From Streptomyces rapamycinicus NRRL 5491 (GTDB lineage: Bacteria > Actinomycetota > Actinomycetes > Streptomycetales > Streptomycetaceae): DNA of 64,000 nt. The DNA lies in NCBI RefSeq assembly GCF_024298965.1, contig NZ_CP085193.1, positions 10,106,001 to 10,170,000 of the forward strand, written 5' to 3'. A program made the position numbers and the translations under genes. A model generated the notes under the pieces. The model saw only the letters and a list, made by a program, of their open reading frames with translations. It searched no databases and was not told the origin of the DNA. Below, piece by piece: positions 51,907 to 61,010 of this stretch (the first letter of the stretch is position 1; each line of letters opens with the position of its first letter).

Positions 51907-52677
51907 TCAGCGCCGGTCCGGCGCCACTCCCGCCCGGTAGGCGAGGACGACGGCCTGAACGCGGTCGCGCAGGTCCAGCTTGGTCAGGATGCGGGACACA
52001 TACGTCTTGACGGTCTCCCCGCTGAGCACCAGTTCCGCCGCGATCTCCGCGTTCGAGAGGCCCGCGCTGATCAGCCTCAGCACCTCGTACTCGCGCGGGG
52101 CGAGGACCTTCAGACGTTCGCGCTCGCGCGCGGCGTCCGCGTCCGGGCCGGGGCCCGGGATGGGGGCCGGGTCGTCCGCCGCGCGCACCCGGCCCGCGAA
52201 CTCGCCGATGAGCGTGCGTGTCACGGCGGGCGCGAGCAGTGACTCGCCGCGTGCGACGGTCCGTACGCCGTTGACCAGTTCCGCGGGCGGTGCGTCCTTC
52301 AGCAGGAAGCCGCTGGCACCGGCGCGCAGCGCCTCGTACACCAGCGCGTCCACGTTGAACGTGGTGACCACGAGGATCCGGGTGCTGGGCGTCGTGCCGG
52401 GACCGGCCAGTTGCCGGGTGGCCTCGATGCCGTCCAGCAGCGGCATCCGGATGTCCATCACGGCGACATCGGGCCGCAGCGCCTTCGCCGCCTCGACCGC
52501 GGCCTGTCCGTTGTCCGCCTCTCCCACCACCTCGATGTCCGGCTGGGCCGAGAAGATCGTGACGTAACCGGCCCGCACGAGGGCCTGGTCCTCGCAGATC
52601 AGCACACGGATCGGAGTGCTGGAGTCCGCCGGGGGGAACGGCGGGAGGGGGAGTGGCGGAGGGGGTCCCGCGGTCAT
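51907..52677 (-). CDS. NarL/LuxR-type response regulator
   Basis: 256 residues. Receiver domain IRVLICEDQALVRAGYVTIF with phospho-acceptor Asp in VAVMDIRMPLLDG and Lys in GFLLKDAPP; C-terminal LuxR HTH EYEVLRLISAGLSNAEIAAE then LVLSGETVKTYVSRIL. A Pro-rich lead of about 18 residues precedes the receiver. Its start overlaps the kinase stop (ATGA), so they form a two-component pair. Confidence 0.9.
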   Translation of the reverse strand: MTAGPPPPLPLPPFPPADSSTPIRVLICEDQALVRAGYVTIFSAQPDIEVVGEADNGQAAVEAAKALRPDVAVMDIRMPLLDGIEATRQLAGPGTTPSTRILVVTTFNVDALVYEALRAGASGFLLKDAPPAELVNGVRTVARGESLLAPAVTRTLIGEFAGRVRAADDPAPIPGPGPDADAARERERLKVLAPREYEVLRLISAGLSNAEIAAELVLSGETVKTYVSRILTKLDLRDRVQAVVLAYRAGVAPDRR

Positions 52678-54053
52678 GCGTCGCCTCCGGTGGGTATACG
52701 GGCGCGGACCGAGAAGCCCCCGTCGGCGCGCGGGCCCGCGGTGAAGTCGCCGCCGAGCATTCTGACACGCTCGCGGAGCCCGCCCAGACCCCGGCCGCCG
52801 GATACATGGTGCGGCCTGGGCGGCGCGAGACGGCCGTCGCCGTGAGCGTCGCCGATGCCCTGGCGGGCGTGGTCGTCGGGACCGTCGTTGGCCACTTCGA
52901 CGTCGACGTGTTCATGGCCGTAGCCGACCGTGACGCGGGTGGCCCGCCCCGACGCGTACTTCACGGCGTTGGTGAGGGATTCCTGGACGAGCCGGTACAC
53001 GGTCAGGTCCGCGCCGATCGGCAGCGGCAGCCGCTTGCCCTCCTCGACCAGGTCGACGGGCTGGCCGCCCCTACGGGTCTGCTCGACCAGGTCGCGCAGA
53101 TCGCCGCGGGCAGGCGCGCGACTGTCGGGTGCCGACCTGCCCGGTGCCGACCCGCCCGGCGCCGCGTCCGGCATCGGCGCGGCCCCGTGCGCCGCCGCGG
53201 ACTCGCCCGTGGCCTCCAGCACGCCCAGCAGGTACCGCAGTTCGGCCAGCGCGCGCCGCCCGGTGCCGCTGATCGCGGCCAGCGACTCGGTCACCCGCTC
53301 CGGAGACGCCATCAGGAACGGCGCGGCGTCGGACTGCACCACCATCGCGGTCACATGGTGGGTCACCACATCGTGCAACTCCCGTGCCAGACGGCTTCGT
53401 TCGGCCGCCGTGGCGGCCACCGCCACGAGCCGTCGCCGCTCGGCCTCGGCCGCCCGACGGCCCCGTACGACGGCGCCGCCACCCCAGGGGGCGGCCAGTA
53501 CGAGCCCGATGACGACATAGTCCTGCGGCGGCTGCGGCGCTCCGCGCGCGTGCAGGACGACGGACAGGGCGGCGTACGCCATCACGGCGGGCACAACCAG
53601 CAGCCGCCGCCCGCGCTCCGCGTGCGCGCCCACCGAGTACAGCGCGAGGTAGAGCCCCATGCTGGCGAACGTCTGCGGCAGCCCCAGCGATTGGTGCACC
53701 CCGAAGGACAGGCCCACCAGCGTGAGACAGAGCGCGGGGTGGTTGGCGCGCACCGCCAGCGGCAGCGTCTGCCCCAGCGCCAGCAGCACCGCGAGCACGG
53801 GCGCGTGCCGGGGCGGCAGGTCACTGAACCGGGCACCGACACTGGCCAGCGGCTCGGCGAAGGACAGCACGGTGAGCACGAACGCCAACTCCCGGTCCCG
53901 CGCGGCGCGCGGACGCCCCTGCCACCATGCGGTCCAGGTTCGCCACCATCCGGCGCACACCGCCGCCATGCGCGCGGCACGGCGCGTCCCGGCGGTTTCG
54001 TCCGGTCCGGGCGACAGCGTGCTGTCGGTGCTCTCACTTCTCACGGATTTCAC
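52674..54053 (-). CDS. Sensor histidine kinase (HisKA_3, NarX-like)
   Basis: About 459 residues if the GTG at 54051-54053 is used; the start is uncertain (ATG 53972 is an alternative, and the frame is open to 54371). An N-terminal set of about five membrane helices is followed by the HisKA_3 dimerisation/phosphorylation segment SRLARELHDVVTHHVTAMVV and a HATPase with YRLVQESLTNAVKYASG and GGRGLGGLRERV. It partners the downstream response regulator. The signal is not evident. Confidence 0.85.
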   Translation of the reverse strand: MKSVRSESTDSTLSPGPDETAGTRRAARMAAVCAGWWRTWTAWWQGRPRAARDRELAFVLTVLSFAEPLASVGARFSDLPPRHAPVLAVLLALGQTLPLAVRANHPALCLTLVGLSFGVHQSLGLPQTFASMGLYLALYSVGAHAERGRRLLVVPAVMAYAALSVVLHARGAPQPPQDYVVIGLVLAAPWGGGAVVRGRRAAEAERRRLVAVAATAAERSRLARELHDVVTHHVTAMVVQSDAAPFLMASPERVTESLAAISGTGRRALAELRYLLGVLEATGESAAAHGAAPMPDAAPGGSAPGRSAPDSRAPARGDLRDLVEQTRRGGQPVDLVEEGKRLPLPIGADLTVYRLVQESLTNAVKYASGRATRVTVGYGHEHVDVEVANDGPDDHARQGIGDAHGDGRLAPPRPHHVSGGRGLGGLRERVRMLGGDFTAGPRADGGFSVRARIPTGGDA

Positions 54054-54319
54054 TGTGGTCCCAGGGATCGGCCGTGGCCCGGTACGGGCGGGCACGGGAG
54101 GGCGGGGCAGACCTGCGCCCGCCGAACGTATCCGCGAACGCCGCCGCCGGCATCCCCCGCGAGTGGACTCCCGGATGCCCCGCGCGGGGGACCCCGCCCC
54201 GGGGAGTGTCCACGTGGCGGTGACGATCCGCGCCGGTCCCAGCTCGTAGCTTCCTCGCTGTGCCGAGCCGGAGCACATCCGCACCGGTCCACGAGGAGCC
54301 GGTCCACGAGGAGGACGCC

Positions 54320-55309
54320 ATGTCGCAGTCGAACGAGCGGCCGGAGCCGCCATCGCCGTCGGAGCCGCCATCGCCGCCGGAGCAGACGTCGCTACCGGAG
54401 CCGACGCCGCAACCGGAAATACCGGCGCCGTCGGGGCCCGCGCCCGAACCGCGCACCCTCCACAAGCCGCGCTCGGCGCGCTGGGAGTCCGCGTGGGTGC
54501 GGCTGCCGGTGCTGTTCGTACTGCTCCTGGCAGTGAACGGGCTGACCACGCTGATCAACGGCGTGGCCGACGCGACCCCGGTGACCGGCCTGCTGTCGGG
54601 CGTGGCGACGGCGGGCCTCGCGCTCGGCGCGTACGTATGGCTGGTGCGGCGCCTGGAGAACCGCCGGAACCCGGCCGAACTGCGGCCCGCGAACGCCCGA
54701 TCGGAACTGCGCACGGGCGCGCTGCTAGGACTCGGGATGTTCTCGCTGGTGATCGCGGTGATCGCGATGGGCGGCGGCTACCACCTGAAGGGCTGGGGCA
54801 CGTTCGGCGGGGCGCTCACGACGCTGGGTCTGATGACCTGCGTGGCGGTGACGGAGGAACTGGCCTTCCGCGGCGCGCTGTTCCGCGTCCTGGAGGAGAA
54901 GACCGGCACATGGGGAGCGCTGGCGGCGTCGGGCCTGCTGTTCGGGGCGCTGCACATGGTGAACCCGGACGCCACGGTGTGGGGCGGGCTGGCCATCGCG
55001 GTCGAGGCGGGCCTGCTGTTCGGCTCGGTCTACGCGGCGACCCGTTCCCTGTGGCTGCCGATCGGGCTGCACCTGGGGTGGAACATGGCAGAGGGAGGTG
55101 TTTTCGGCACCACCGTCTCCGGCTCCGACGCGAGCCATGGCAGCCTGTTCACCGCCTCGGTGAGCGGTCCCGAGGCGCTGACCGGCGGTGCGTTCGGGCC
55201 GGAGGCCAGCCTGGTGGCCATCGTGATCTGCCTGATCCCCACGGTCCTGTTCCTCCGCGAAGCCAAGCGCCGGGGCCGCATCTACGCCCGTGCCCGGGCC
55301 GGCCGGTAG
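54320..55309 (+). CDS. CPBP-family intramembrane metalloprotease
   Basis: 329 residues from the ATG at 54320 (GAGGAGG 5 nt upstream). A Pro/Glu/Ser-rich cytosolic lead of about 50 residues precedes eight or so membrane segments. The three family motifs are present: TEELAFRGAL (EExxxR), LFGALHMVN and GLHLGWNM, supplying metal-binding Glu and His residues. Such proteases cleave in the membrane (CAAX-type or bacteriocin-related). Divergent from the two-component pair, which may regulate it. Confidence 0.88.
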   Translation: MSQSNERPEPPSPSEPPSPPEQTSLPEPTPQPEIPAPSGPAPEPRTLHKPRSARWESAWVRLPVLFVLLLAVNGLTTLINGVADATPVTGLLSGVATAGLALGAYVWLVRRLENRRNPAELRPANARSELRTGALLGLGMFSLVIAVIAMGGGYHLKGWGTFGGALTTLGLMTCVAVTEELAFRGALFRVLEEKTGTWGALAASGLLFGALHMVNPDATVWGGLAIAVEAGLLFGSVYAATRSLWLPIGLHLGWNMAEGGVFGTTVSGSDASHGSLFTASVSGPEALTGGAFGPEASLVAIVICLIPTVLFLREAKRRGRIYARARAGR

Positions 55310-55345
55310 ACCGTCCGGTAGCCGGACGGCCCGGGCACGGGCAGG

Positions 55346-55498
55346 TCAGTTGAAGAGCACCATGTAGGACGAGGTGAGGCCCGAGGCCAGCCAGAACGAT
55401 CCGCCGGCGATACCGACGATGATCAGTACTGCCAGCGCGCTGTCTATCTTTTCCACCAGTGGGGACGGAGGCCGGGGCTCCAGGTCATGTGAACTCAT
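55346..55498 (-). CDS. Small single-span membrane protein
   Basis: 50 residues from the ATG at 55496-55498: a polar start (SSHDLEPRPPSPLVEKIDSA) and one hydrophobic stretch (LAVLIIVGIAGGSFWLASGL). Codon use and the neat stop support a real gene, although the ribosome site is weak. Convergent with the CPBP gene. Function unknown. Confidence 0.5.
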   Translation of the reverse strand: MSSHDLEPRPPSPLVEKIDSALAVLIIVGIAGGSFWLASGLTSSYMVLFN

Positions 55499-55600
55499 CG
55501 GTCCAACATATGCCAAGAAGTGGGTGTGTGCGGCGGCCTGTCGAGGTTTCCGTGACCACCGGTCGTCCCGAGAGCCGTCCCGCGCGTCCGTCGAACGGGA

Positions 55601-56035
55601 TCATTGGGGCGGAAGCTCGCCAAAGACCATACGGTGCCCGCGCGCCGTGTCCATGTACTCACGGACCCGGTGGATCAGCCCGTCCCGGAGCTCGAAGACG
55701 AAGCAGTAGTCATTGGCGTAGTGGTTGCCGTTCGCGAGCGTCGCCGTCATGGTCTCCTCCACGACGACTCGGTCGCCATCGGCGTGGAAACCGTGGAAGG
55801 TGACGGCGACGTCGCGTACGAAGAAGCGGGGGAAGTCCTCGGCGAGGAAGCGCACGATGGCCTTCTTGCCGACCATGTGACTGGGGCCGTCCAGCGCGAC
55901 CGCGGTCGCGTTTCCCGGGGGCGCCGGCCACTCGGCGTCCTCGGTGAGGACCGCGGAGATCTGCTCGGCGTCGTGGCCGGCGAACGCCTTCCAGGCGTCC
56001 TGGACGACCCTCTGGCTCCGTTGCGACTGCGACAT
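55601..56035 (-). CDS. SnoaL-like NTF2-fold protein
   Basis: 144 residues from the ATG at 56033-56035. RVVQDAWKAFAGHDAEQISAV and DAEWPAPPGN at the start, GKKAIVRFLAEDFPRFF in the middle and DYCFVFELRDGLIHRVREYMD at the end are typical of ketosteroid-isomerase-like SnoaL proteins. Substrate unknown; may be a polyketide cyclase-like or a stress protein. The frame to 56179 adds a non-conserved lead. Confidence 0.82.
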   Translation of the reverse strand: MSQSQRSQRVVQDAWKAFAGHDAEQISAVLTEDAEWPAPPGNATAVALDGPSHMVGKKAIVRFLAEDFPRFFVRDVAVTFHGFHADGDRVVVEETMTATLANGNHYANDYCFVFELRDGLIHRVREYMDTARGHRMVFGELPPQ

Positions 56036-56228
56036 GTTCGCGAAGGTAGAAGGACGCGAGCGAAGAGGCTGGCGGGTTTCCGACGTCACCGCCGCGGCCC
56101 GCGGCGGCCGGTCATATCTGGCCCTCACGACGCTCGTCGTGGACACCCTGCTCCGCGGCGTGGGCACCCCGCACCGCAACCGCCTCTGACGCCGCGCGTA
56201 GAAGTAGCCGACCGACGTCCCGCTTCGT

Positions 56229-56957
56229 TCACCGCTCCGTCGGCGCGGCCAGTGCCGGGTTCTGCCCGGACCTGCTCAGCGCCTCGGCGACGAACCCGGA
56301 GGCCGTCAAGTGGGCCACGGTCCCGCTCAGGAAGCGCACGGTCTCCGGACGTCGTGTCCTCGTCGTCCCGACGGCCTGCCGGATGGTCATGAACGCGGGC
56401 TCGACCAGGCGCAGTTCGGGGCGTTCGGCGAGGTGTGCGGTCAGTGGCTGCCGGATTCCGGCCGCGGCCTCCAGCTTCTCGGTGTGGAAGACGTCCACCC
56501 CCTCCGGGCCCCGGGCCACGGTGGCGTGGCGCAGGGTGCGGGTGAGGAACAAGTCGTAGGCCGAGCCCTGCTTCACCCCGATGCGGATGCCCGGACGGTC
56601 CACGTCTTCCGGTGTGCGCAGTGGGGACTCGGCCGGGACGGCGTACACCCCCTCGATGTGCACGTACGGAGGGGTGAACGCGATCTCCGCCTCGCGGGCC
56701 GGTTCGATGGCGAGGAAGCACAGGTCGGCGTGGCCGGTGGCCATGGCCTCGTAGGACTTGCGGGCCGCGTCGAAGCAGAGGAACTCCACGGGCAGGCCGA
56801 GGCGCCGGGCCACCTCACGGGCGAGATCGACGGTGACACCGCCGGGCGCGTCCGGGGTGCCCCGGGCGAGGACGGGGTTGCCGAGGTTGATGGAGGCGCG
56901 GAGCACTCCGGTGGGGGCGAGGTCGCGGGCGAGCGCGGTGTTGTCGGTGATCTCCAT
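56229..56957 (-). CDS. Cytoplasmic substrate-binding-protein-like (SBP_bac_3) protein
   Basis: 242 residues with the amino-acid-binding fold: GVLRASINLGNPVLARG, DLAREVARRLGLPVEFLCFD, ADLCFLAIEPAREAEIAFTP and PYVHIEGVYAVPAESPLRT. There is no signal peptide or lipobox, unusual for this family, so the product should stay in the cytoplasm and may act as a sensor or enzyme. No transport genes are adjacent. Confidence 0.8.
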   Translation of the reverse strand: MEITDNTALARDLAPTGVLRASINLGNPVLARGTPDAPGGVTVDLAREVARRLGLPVEFLCFDAARKSYEAMATGHADLCFLAIEPAREAEIAFTPPYVHIEGVYAVPAESPLRTPEDVDRPGIRIGVKQGSAYDLFLTRTLRHATVARGPEGVDVFHTEKLEAAAGIRQPLTAHLAERPELRLVEPAFMTIRQAVGTTRTRRPETVRFLSGTVAHLTASGFVAEALSRSGQNPALAAPTER

Positions 56958-57036
56958 GGGCCGAGTCTAGGAACGGTCGGTTCCTCGGCTGACGGAACCG
57001 CTCACCGAAGCGACTGGCGCATGACCGGGCGGGATC

Positions 57037-58278
57037 TCACAGCCGGACGACGATCAGGGCGATGTCGTCGCGTCCGCCGTCCGCCACGCCGAGGCGGGTG
57101 AGCAGGGTGTCGGCCAGATGGTCGGGGCCGAGAGAGGTGTGGCGGGCGAGGGTGTCGGTGAGGCGGCGCAGCCCGACGTCGATGTCCTCGTCGCGGCGTT
57201 CGATGAGTCCGTCGGTGTAGAGCACGAGGGTGTCGCCCGGGGCGTAGGACACCGTGGCCTGCGGGCGGGGAAGGTGGTCGACGACCAGGCCCAGTGGAGG
57301 GTTGGTGGCCTGGTCGAGCAGGTCGACGGTGCCGTCCGGCCGGGCCAGGACGGGTGGCGGGTGACCGGCGCTGGTGTAGGTGATGCGCTGGTGGCGAGTG
57401 TCGACGACGGCCTTGGCCGCGGTCGTGGCCAGTGCGCCCTCGAAGGTGCGGGCGTAGAGGCTCAGGACGTCCATCGCTCTGCCGGGCTCGCTGATGGCGC
57501 GGACGGCGGCGGACAGGGCGCTGCGGAGCATGCCCATGACGGCGGCGGCCTCCAGGCCGTGGCCGACCACATCGCCGACCGCGACGGTGAAGGTGTCCGC
57601 GGACAGGTCCACCACGTCGTACCAGTCCCCGCACACATTGAGCGACCGGGCGGCGGGCATGTAGCGCACGGCGATCTCGCGGTGCCCGGCCAGGTCCGGG
57701 GAGTGCAGCATGGCCTCCTGGAGGGTGAGGGCGGTCCGGCGCTCCCGGTCGTGTGCCTCGCGGAGTTCCTCGTTGAGGCGCTGGAGTTCCCGTGCCCGCG
57801 TGTACAGCTCGGCCTCCATCGCCTCGCGGTCCCCGCCCGCCTCCTCGGGGCCCGGGCGCAGCGAGCGGGTCAGCACGAACTCCGTCATGTCCTCCACCTG
57901 GTGGATGATCCACCGCACCTCTCCGTCGGGCCCGAGGACGGGTGTGTTGATGGGCGACCACCACTTCGCCCGGAACACTCCCGGACGCCCGGAGATGGGG
58001 ATGTCGTACTTCTGCACCGCCATCGTGTCCGTTCGCTTCGAACGCAGGACCCGCTGGAGCGAGGCGTCCAGATTGCGCACCCCGTCGGCGTCCGGGTCCG
58101 CCGGATTGTCGGGGTGGACCTGGAAGAGGTAGTGGCCGATCAGCTCCTCCCTGGTCCGGCCGGTGGCCCGCAGATAGGCCTCGTTGACCTCGACGATCAT
58201 CAGGTCGGGGGTCAGCACCAGGTAAGGACTGGGCGTGACGGCGAACACCGCCTGGTAGTCGATCCGCGGTGTGCTCAC
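57037..58278 (-). CDS. PAS-SpoIIE (PP2C-type) phosphatase
   Basis: 413 residues from GTG 58276-58278 (GGAGAAG upstream). One PAS domain (about 10-130, VTPSPYLVLTPDLMIVEVNE), a short coiled coil (AELYTRARELQRLNEELRE), then the SpoIIE domain: LQEAMLHSPDLAG, CGDWYDVVDLSADTF, VAVGDVVGHGLEAAAVMG and DDIALIVVRL. It is the second such phosphatase in the window; its partner anti-anti-sigma protein is not nearby. Confidence 0.88.
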   Translation of the reverse strand: MSTPRIDYQAVFAVTPSPYLVLTPDLMIVEVNEAYLRATGRTREELIGHYLFQVHPDNPADPDADGVRNLDASLQRVLRSKRTDTMAVQKYDIPISGRPGVFRAKWWSPINTPVLGPDGEVRWIIHQVEDMTEFVLTRSLRPGPEEAGGDREAMEAELYTRARELQRLNEELREAHDRERRTALTLQEAMLHSPDLAGHREIAVRYMPAARSLNVCGDWYDVVDLSADTFTVAVGDVVGHGLEAAAVMGMLRSALSAAVRAISEPGRAMDVLSLYARTFEGALATTAAKAVVDTRHQRITYTSAGHPPPVLARPDGTVDLLDQATNPPLGLVVDHLPRPQATVSYAPGDTLVLYTDGLIERRDEDIDVGLRRLTDTLARHTSLGPDHLADTLLTRLGVADGGRDDIALIVVRL

Positions 58279-58591
58279 AACCTTCTCCTGTCCGGCCCGG
58301 ACCCTGCCTCACTTCCGATTGTCGACTATGCGGCCCGCCCCGGGCGACGGACTGTCGGCTCGCCGACGCCGAACGCGGGCGGCGGCGGGTCCGCCGTGCG
58401 CACGGGTGCGATCTGCGCGAACCGCTGTGCCGGTTGTGGAGCGATCTTGTGAGATTCGGACACGTTTTTGAACCCCGCCCATCGCATCTTCGTCCTCCAG
58501 TGGTGGAGCACCGGAATGTCTTCGCGACGGAGCGAAGGCCCCCGCGTGAGGAAGCGCAACCGCACCACGAGCGAATGGACAGGCACACACC
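58279..58591. promoter_or_regulatory. Divergent intergenic region
   Basis: A 313-bp region between the SpoIIE phosphatase and the serine hydrolase genes. It must hold both promoters. I see no clear palindrome or small gene; the segment 58440-58480 is A+T richer and may carry the hydrolase promoter. Confidence 0.4.
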
Positions 58592-59479
58592 ATGGGGCGA
58601 CACCGCCGAATATCCCGGCTTCCCCGGACCACGCTGGCGTCAAGAGCGGCGCTGGCCGCGGGGGCACTCGTGCCGACGATCGCCTCGGTGGGGTCGGCTC
58701 ACGCGGCCACCCCGCAGGCGGCGATCTGCACCTCGGACCAGCCGGGGCTCGCCGACAAGCTCTCCGAGGACATCAACGCGGCGCTGGACGGCTCCACCGC
58801 CACGACGGCGATCAGCCTCCACGACCGCACCACGAACACCACCTGCACTCTCGACGCGGACCGGACGTTCGACTCCGCGAGCACGGTCAAGGTGACCGTG
58901 CTCGCCACGCTGCTGTGGGACGCGCAGAAGGACGACCGCGCCCTGACACAGGAGGAGAAGGACCGCGCCACCGCCATGATCACGCAGTCCGACAACGATG
59001 CCACCACCGCACTGTGGAAGCAGCTCGGCACGGACAGGATCAACGGATTCCTGCGGGCCGCCGGGATGACCAACACCGTCCTCGACAGCGAGGGGCACTG
59101 GGGGCTCACCCAGATCACCGCGAACGACGAGGAAAAGCTCCTCAACCTGGTGACCCACGCGAACCCGGTGCTCAGCGAGGACTCCCGCGGCTACATCCTG
59201 AAGCTGACGAGCGAGGTCATCCCCTCGCAGCGCTGGGGGACCCCGGCCGGCGCGCCGAGTGACGCACAGGTGCATGTGAAGAACGGCTGGCTGGAGCGGG
59301 CCACGAACGGCTGGCGGGTGCACAGCCTCGGCGCCTTCACCGGCGGCGACCACGACTACACGATCACGGTGCTCTCGCAGGACAACGCCACGATGGACGA
59401 CGGCATCGCCAACATCGAGGGCGTCGCCCGCGCGGTCCACCGAGACCTCAACGCGCCCGCGCCCAGCGCTCGGCCCTAG
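58592..59479 (+). CDS. Secreted class A beta-lactamase-like serine hydrolase
   Basis: 295 residues with a Tat-like signal (RRISRLPR near the start, cleavage about SAHAA-T). Penicillin-recognising motifs: Ser97-Thr-Val-Lys100 (SxxK), SDN at 133-135 and KNG at 230-232 in place of KTG. I cannot locate a clear omega-loop Glu of true class A enzymes, so activity on beta-lactams is uncertain; it may be a DD-peptidase-like hydrolase. No PBP or regulator gene is adjacent. A hairpin lies downstream. Confidence 0.82.
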   Translation: MGRHRRISRLPRTTLASRAALAAGALVPTIASVGSAHAATPQAAICTSDQPGLADKLSEDINAALDGSTATTAISLHDRTTNTTCTLDADRTFDSASTVKVTVLATLLWDAQKDDRALTQEEKDRATAMITQSDNDATTALWKQLGTDRINGFLRAAGMTNTVLDSEGHWGLTQITANDEEKLLNLVTHANPVLSEDSRGYILKLTSEVIPSQRWGTPAGAPSDAQVHVKNGWLERATNGWRVHSLGAFTGGDHDYTITVLSQDNATMDDGIANIEGVARAVHRDLNAPAPSARP

Positions 59480-59543
59480 CCCGGTCGCTCCGGTCGGTCC
59501 GGTCGGCGCGTCAGGGCAGCTCCTCCCACGCCGTACCGGAAGA

Positions 59544-59569
59544 GGTGGGCCGCCCCGGGCCGGCCCACC
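59544..59569. terminator. Hairpin terminator
   Basis: Perfect 9-bp arms GGTGGGCCG/CGGCCCACC around an 8-nt loop between the convergent serine hydrolase and MarR genes. Confidence 0.75.
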
Positions 59570-59573
59570 GGGG

Positions 59574-60068
59574 TCAGGGGGTCCGCCGGGTGTGGTGGTC
59601 GAGCAAGCGGGTGAGCAACCGCGCGAACTGGTCGCGTTCGGCCGGGCTCAGCGGCGCGAGCAGTTCGTCGTGGAGTTCGGCCAGGACCTTGTCGAGGCGG
59701 CGTAGCCGGCGGCGGCCCCGGGGGGAGATCGTGATGGTGTTACGGCGCCGGTCGTCGGGGTCCGGCGCCCGCTCGACGAGGCCACGCTCGGCCAGTTCGT
59801 TGAGCACACCGACCATGTCGCTGCGGTAGATGCCGGTGCGCCTGCTCAGCGTGGCCTGGCTGCCCGGGCCGTATTCCTCCAGCGAGGCGAGCGCGGCGTA
59901 GTGCCACTTGCGGGCGTCGGCCCGGGCCAGGCCCTCGTTGATCAGCCGGTCCGACCGCGTGGTCAGCTGCGACAGCAGTCGGCTCGCCAGTCGACGCAGC
60001 CGTTCGGGCGTCTGGGGCGCGCCGTCGTCGGGGACGTCCGCGGCTTCGGCTCTGGTCATGGCGCTCAT
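59574..60068 (-). CDS. MarR-family regulator
   Basis: 164 residues with the MarR wHTH (YAALASLEEYGPGSQATLSR, TGIYRSDMVGVLNELAERGL, APDPDDRRRNTITISPRG). Divergent from the dienelactone hydrolase gene, with two related palindromes between, so self- and target repression is inferred. Confidence 0.9.
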   Translation of the reverse strand: MSAMTRAEAADVPDDGAPQTPERLRRLASRLLSQLTTRSDRLINEGLARADARKWHYAALASLEEYGPGSQATLSRRTGIYRSDMVGVLNELAERGLVERAPDPDDRRRNTITISPRGRRRLRRLDKVLAELHDELLAPLSPAERDQFARLLTRLLDHHTRRTP

Positions 60069-60079
60069 CTTACCGATTG

Positions 60080-60137
60080 CGTTAGTCCGACTAACGATGT
60101 ACGTTCGCTCGCGCCGACAACGTTAGTGCGACAAACG
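60080..60137. promoter_or_regulatory. Twin MarR operators
   Basis: CGTTAGTCCGACTAACG (60080-60096, perfect palindrome) and the imperfect copy CGTTAGTGCGACAAACG (60121-60137) lie 41 bp apart, about four helical turns, one next to each divergent gene. Confidence 0.7.
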
Positions 60138-60168
60138 TTTGTTGAGCGAACTCCAAGGAAGGAAGACC

Positions 60169-60918
60169 TTGCCCATCACGACACTGCGGATCCCCACCCC
60201 GGACGGTCAGGCCGACGCCATCGCCGCCTTCCCCGACGGGGGCGGGCGGCACCCGGGGGTGCTGCTGTACCCGGACGCCTTCGGCATCCGGCCCGAGCTG
60301 GAGGAGCGGGCCCGTGAACTGGCCGGGCACGGGTACTACGTGCTCGTCCCCAACTTCCTCTACCGGCACGGCCCGGCACCGGTGATCGAACTTCCCGGGC
60401 ACATCGGGGAGGAGATCCGGCCCGCGATCATCGGACAGCTGATGCCCCTGATCGTGGAGCACACCACCGAACGGATCCTGCGCGACGCCGATGCCTACCT
60501 CGGGTTCCTCACCGCCCGGCCCGAGGTCGGGCCCGGACCGGTCGGCGTGATCGGCTACTGCATAGGCGCCGCCCTGGCGATGCGCACCGCGACGGCCCAC
60601 CCCGGCCAGGTGGCCGCCGTCGCCGGATTCCACCCCGGCTTCCTGGTGACCGACGCGCCCGACAGCCCGCACCGCCGCGTCCCCGACCTCACCGCCGACG
60701 TCCACATCGGCCTCGCCGAAGGCGACATGTCGCCCGAGGCCATCGGCGAACTCAACCGGGCACTGGACGCCGCGGGTGTCGGCCACACCACCGAGATCTA
60801 CCCCGACACCGTCCACGGCTTCACCATGTCCGACACCGACGCCTTCAGCCCCTCGGCGCTGCGACGCCACTGGGACCGACTGCTCCCGCTCCTGGACCGC
60901 GCCCTGGCGGGCGGCTGA
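60169..60918 (+). CDS. Dienelactone hydrolase family protein
   Basis: 249 residues from TTG 60169, which follows the strong AAGGAAGGAAG ribosome site. The nucleophile is Cys in GVIGYCIGAALAM, the acid Asp in LAEGDMSPEA and the His in DTVHGFTMSDTD, matching dienelactone hydrolases. May cleave lactones or esters; a ring-cleavage pathway is not adjacent. Controlled by the divergent MarR. Confidence 0.88.
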   Translation: MPITTLRIPTPDGQADAIAAFPDGGGRHPGVLLYPDAFGIRPELEERARELAGHGYYVLVPNFLYRHGPAPVIELPGHIGEEIRPAIIGQLMPLIVEHTTERILRDADAYLGFLTARPEVGPGPVGVIGYCIGAALAMRTATAHPGQVAAVAGFHPGFLVTDAPDSPHRRVPDLTADVHIGLAEGDMSPEAIGELNRALDAAGVGHTTEIYPDTVHGFTMSDTDAFSPSALRRHWDRLLPLLDRALAGG

Positions 60919-60994
60919 GGCGGCTCCGGCCCGGAGCGCGAACCTGACGGACGGATTTCCCGCGGTCCGACCCCTTCCCGCATTCGGTGCATGC

Positions 60995-61008
60995 ACTGTA
61001 TACACAGT
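60995..61008. promoter_or_regulatory. GntR operator overlapping the GntR start region
   Basis: ACTGT-ATAC-ACAGT palindrome ending 2 nt before the GntR ATG at 61011. The A+T-rich core (GTATAC, AGTATA) can double as -10 box, implying an almost leaderless message and direct autorepression. Confidence 0.6.
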
Positions 61009-61010
61009 AT

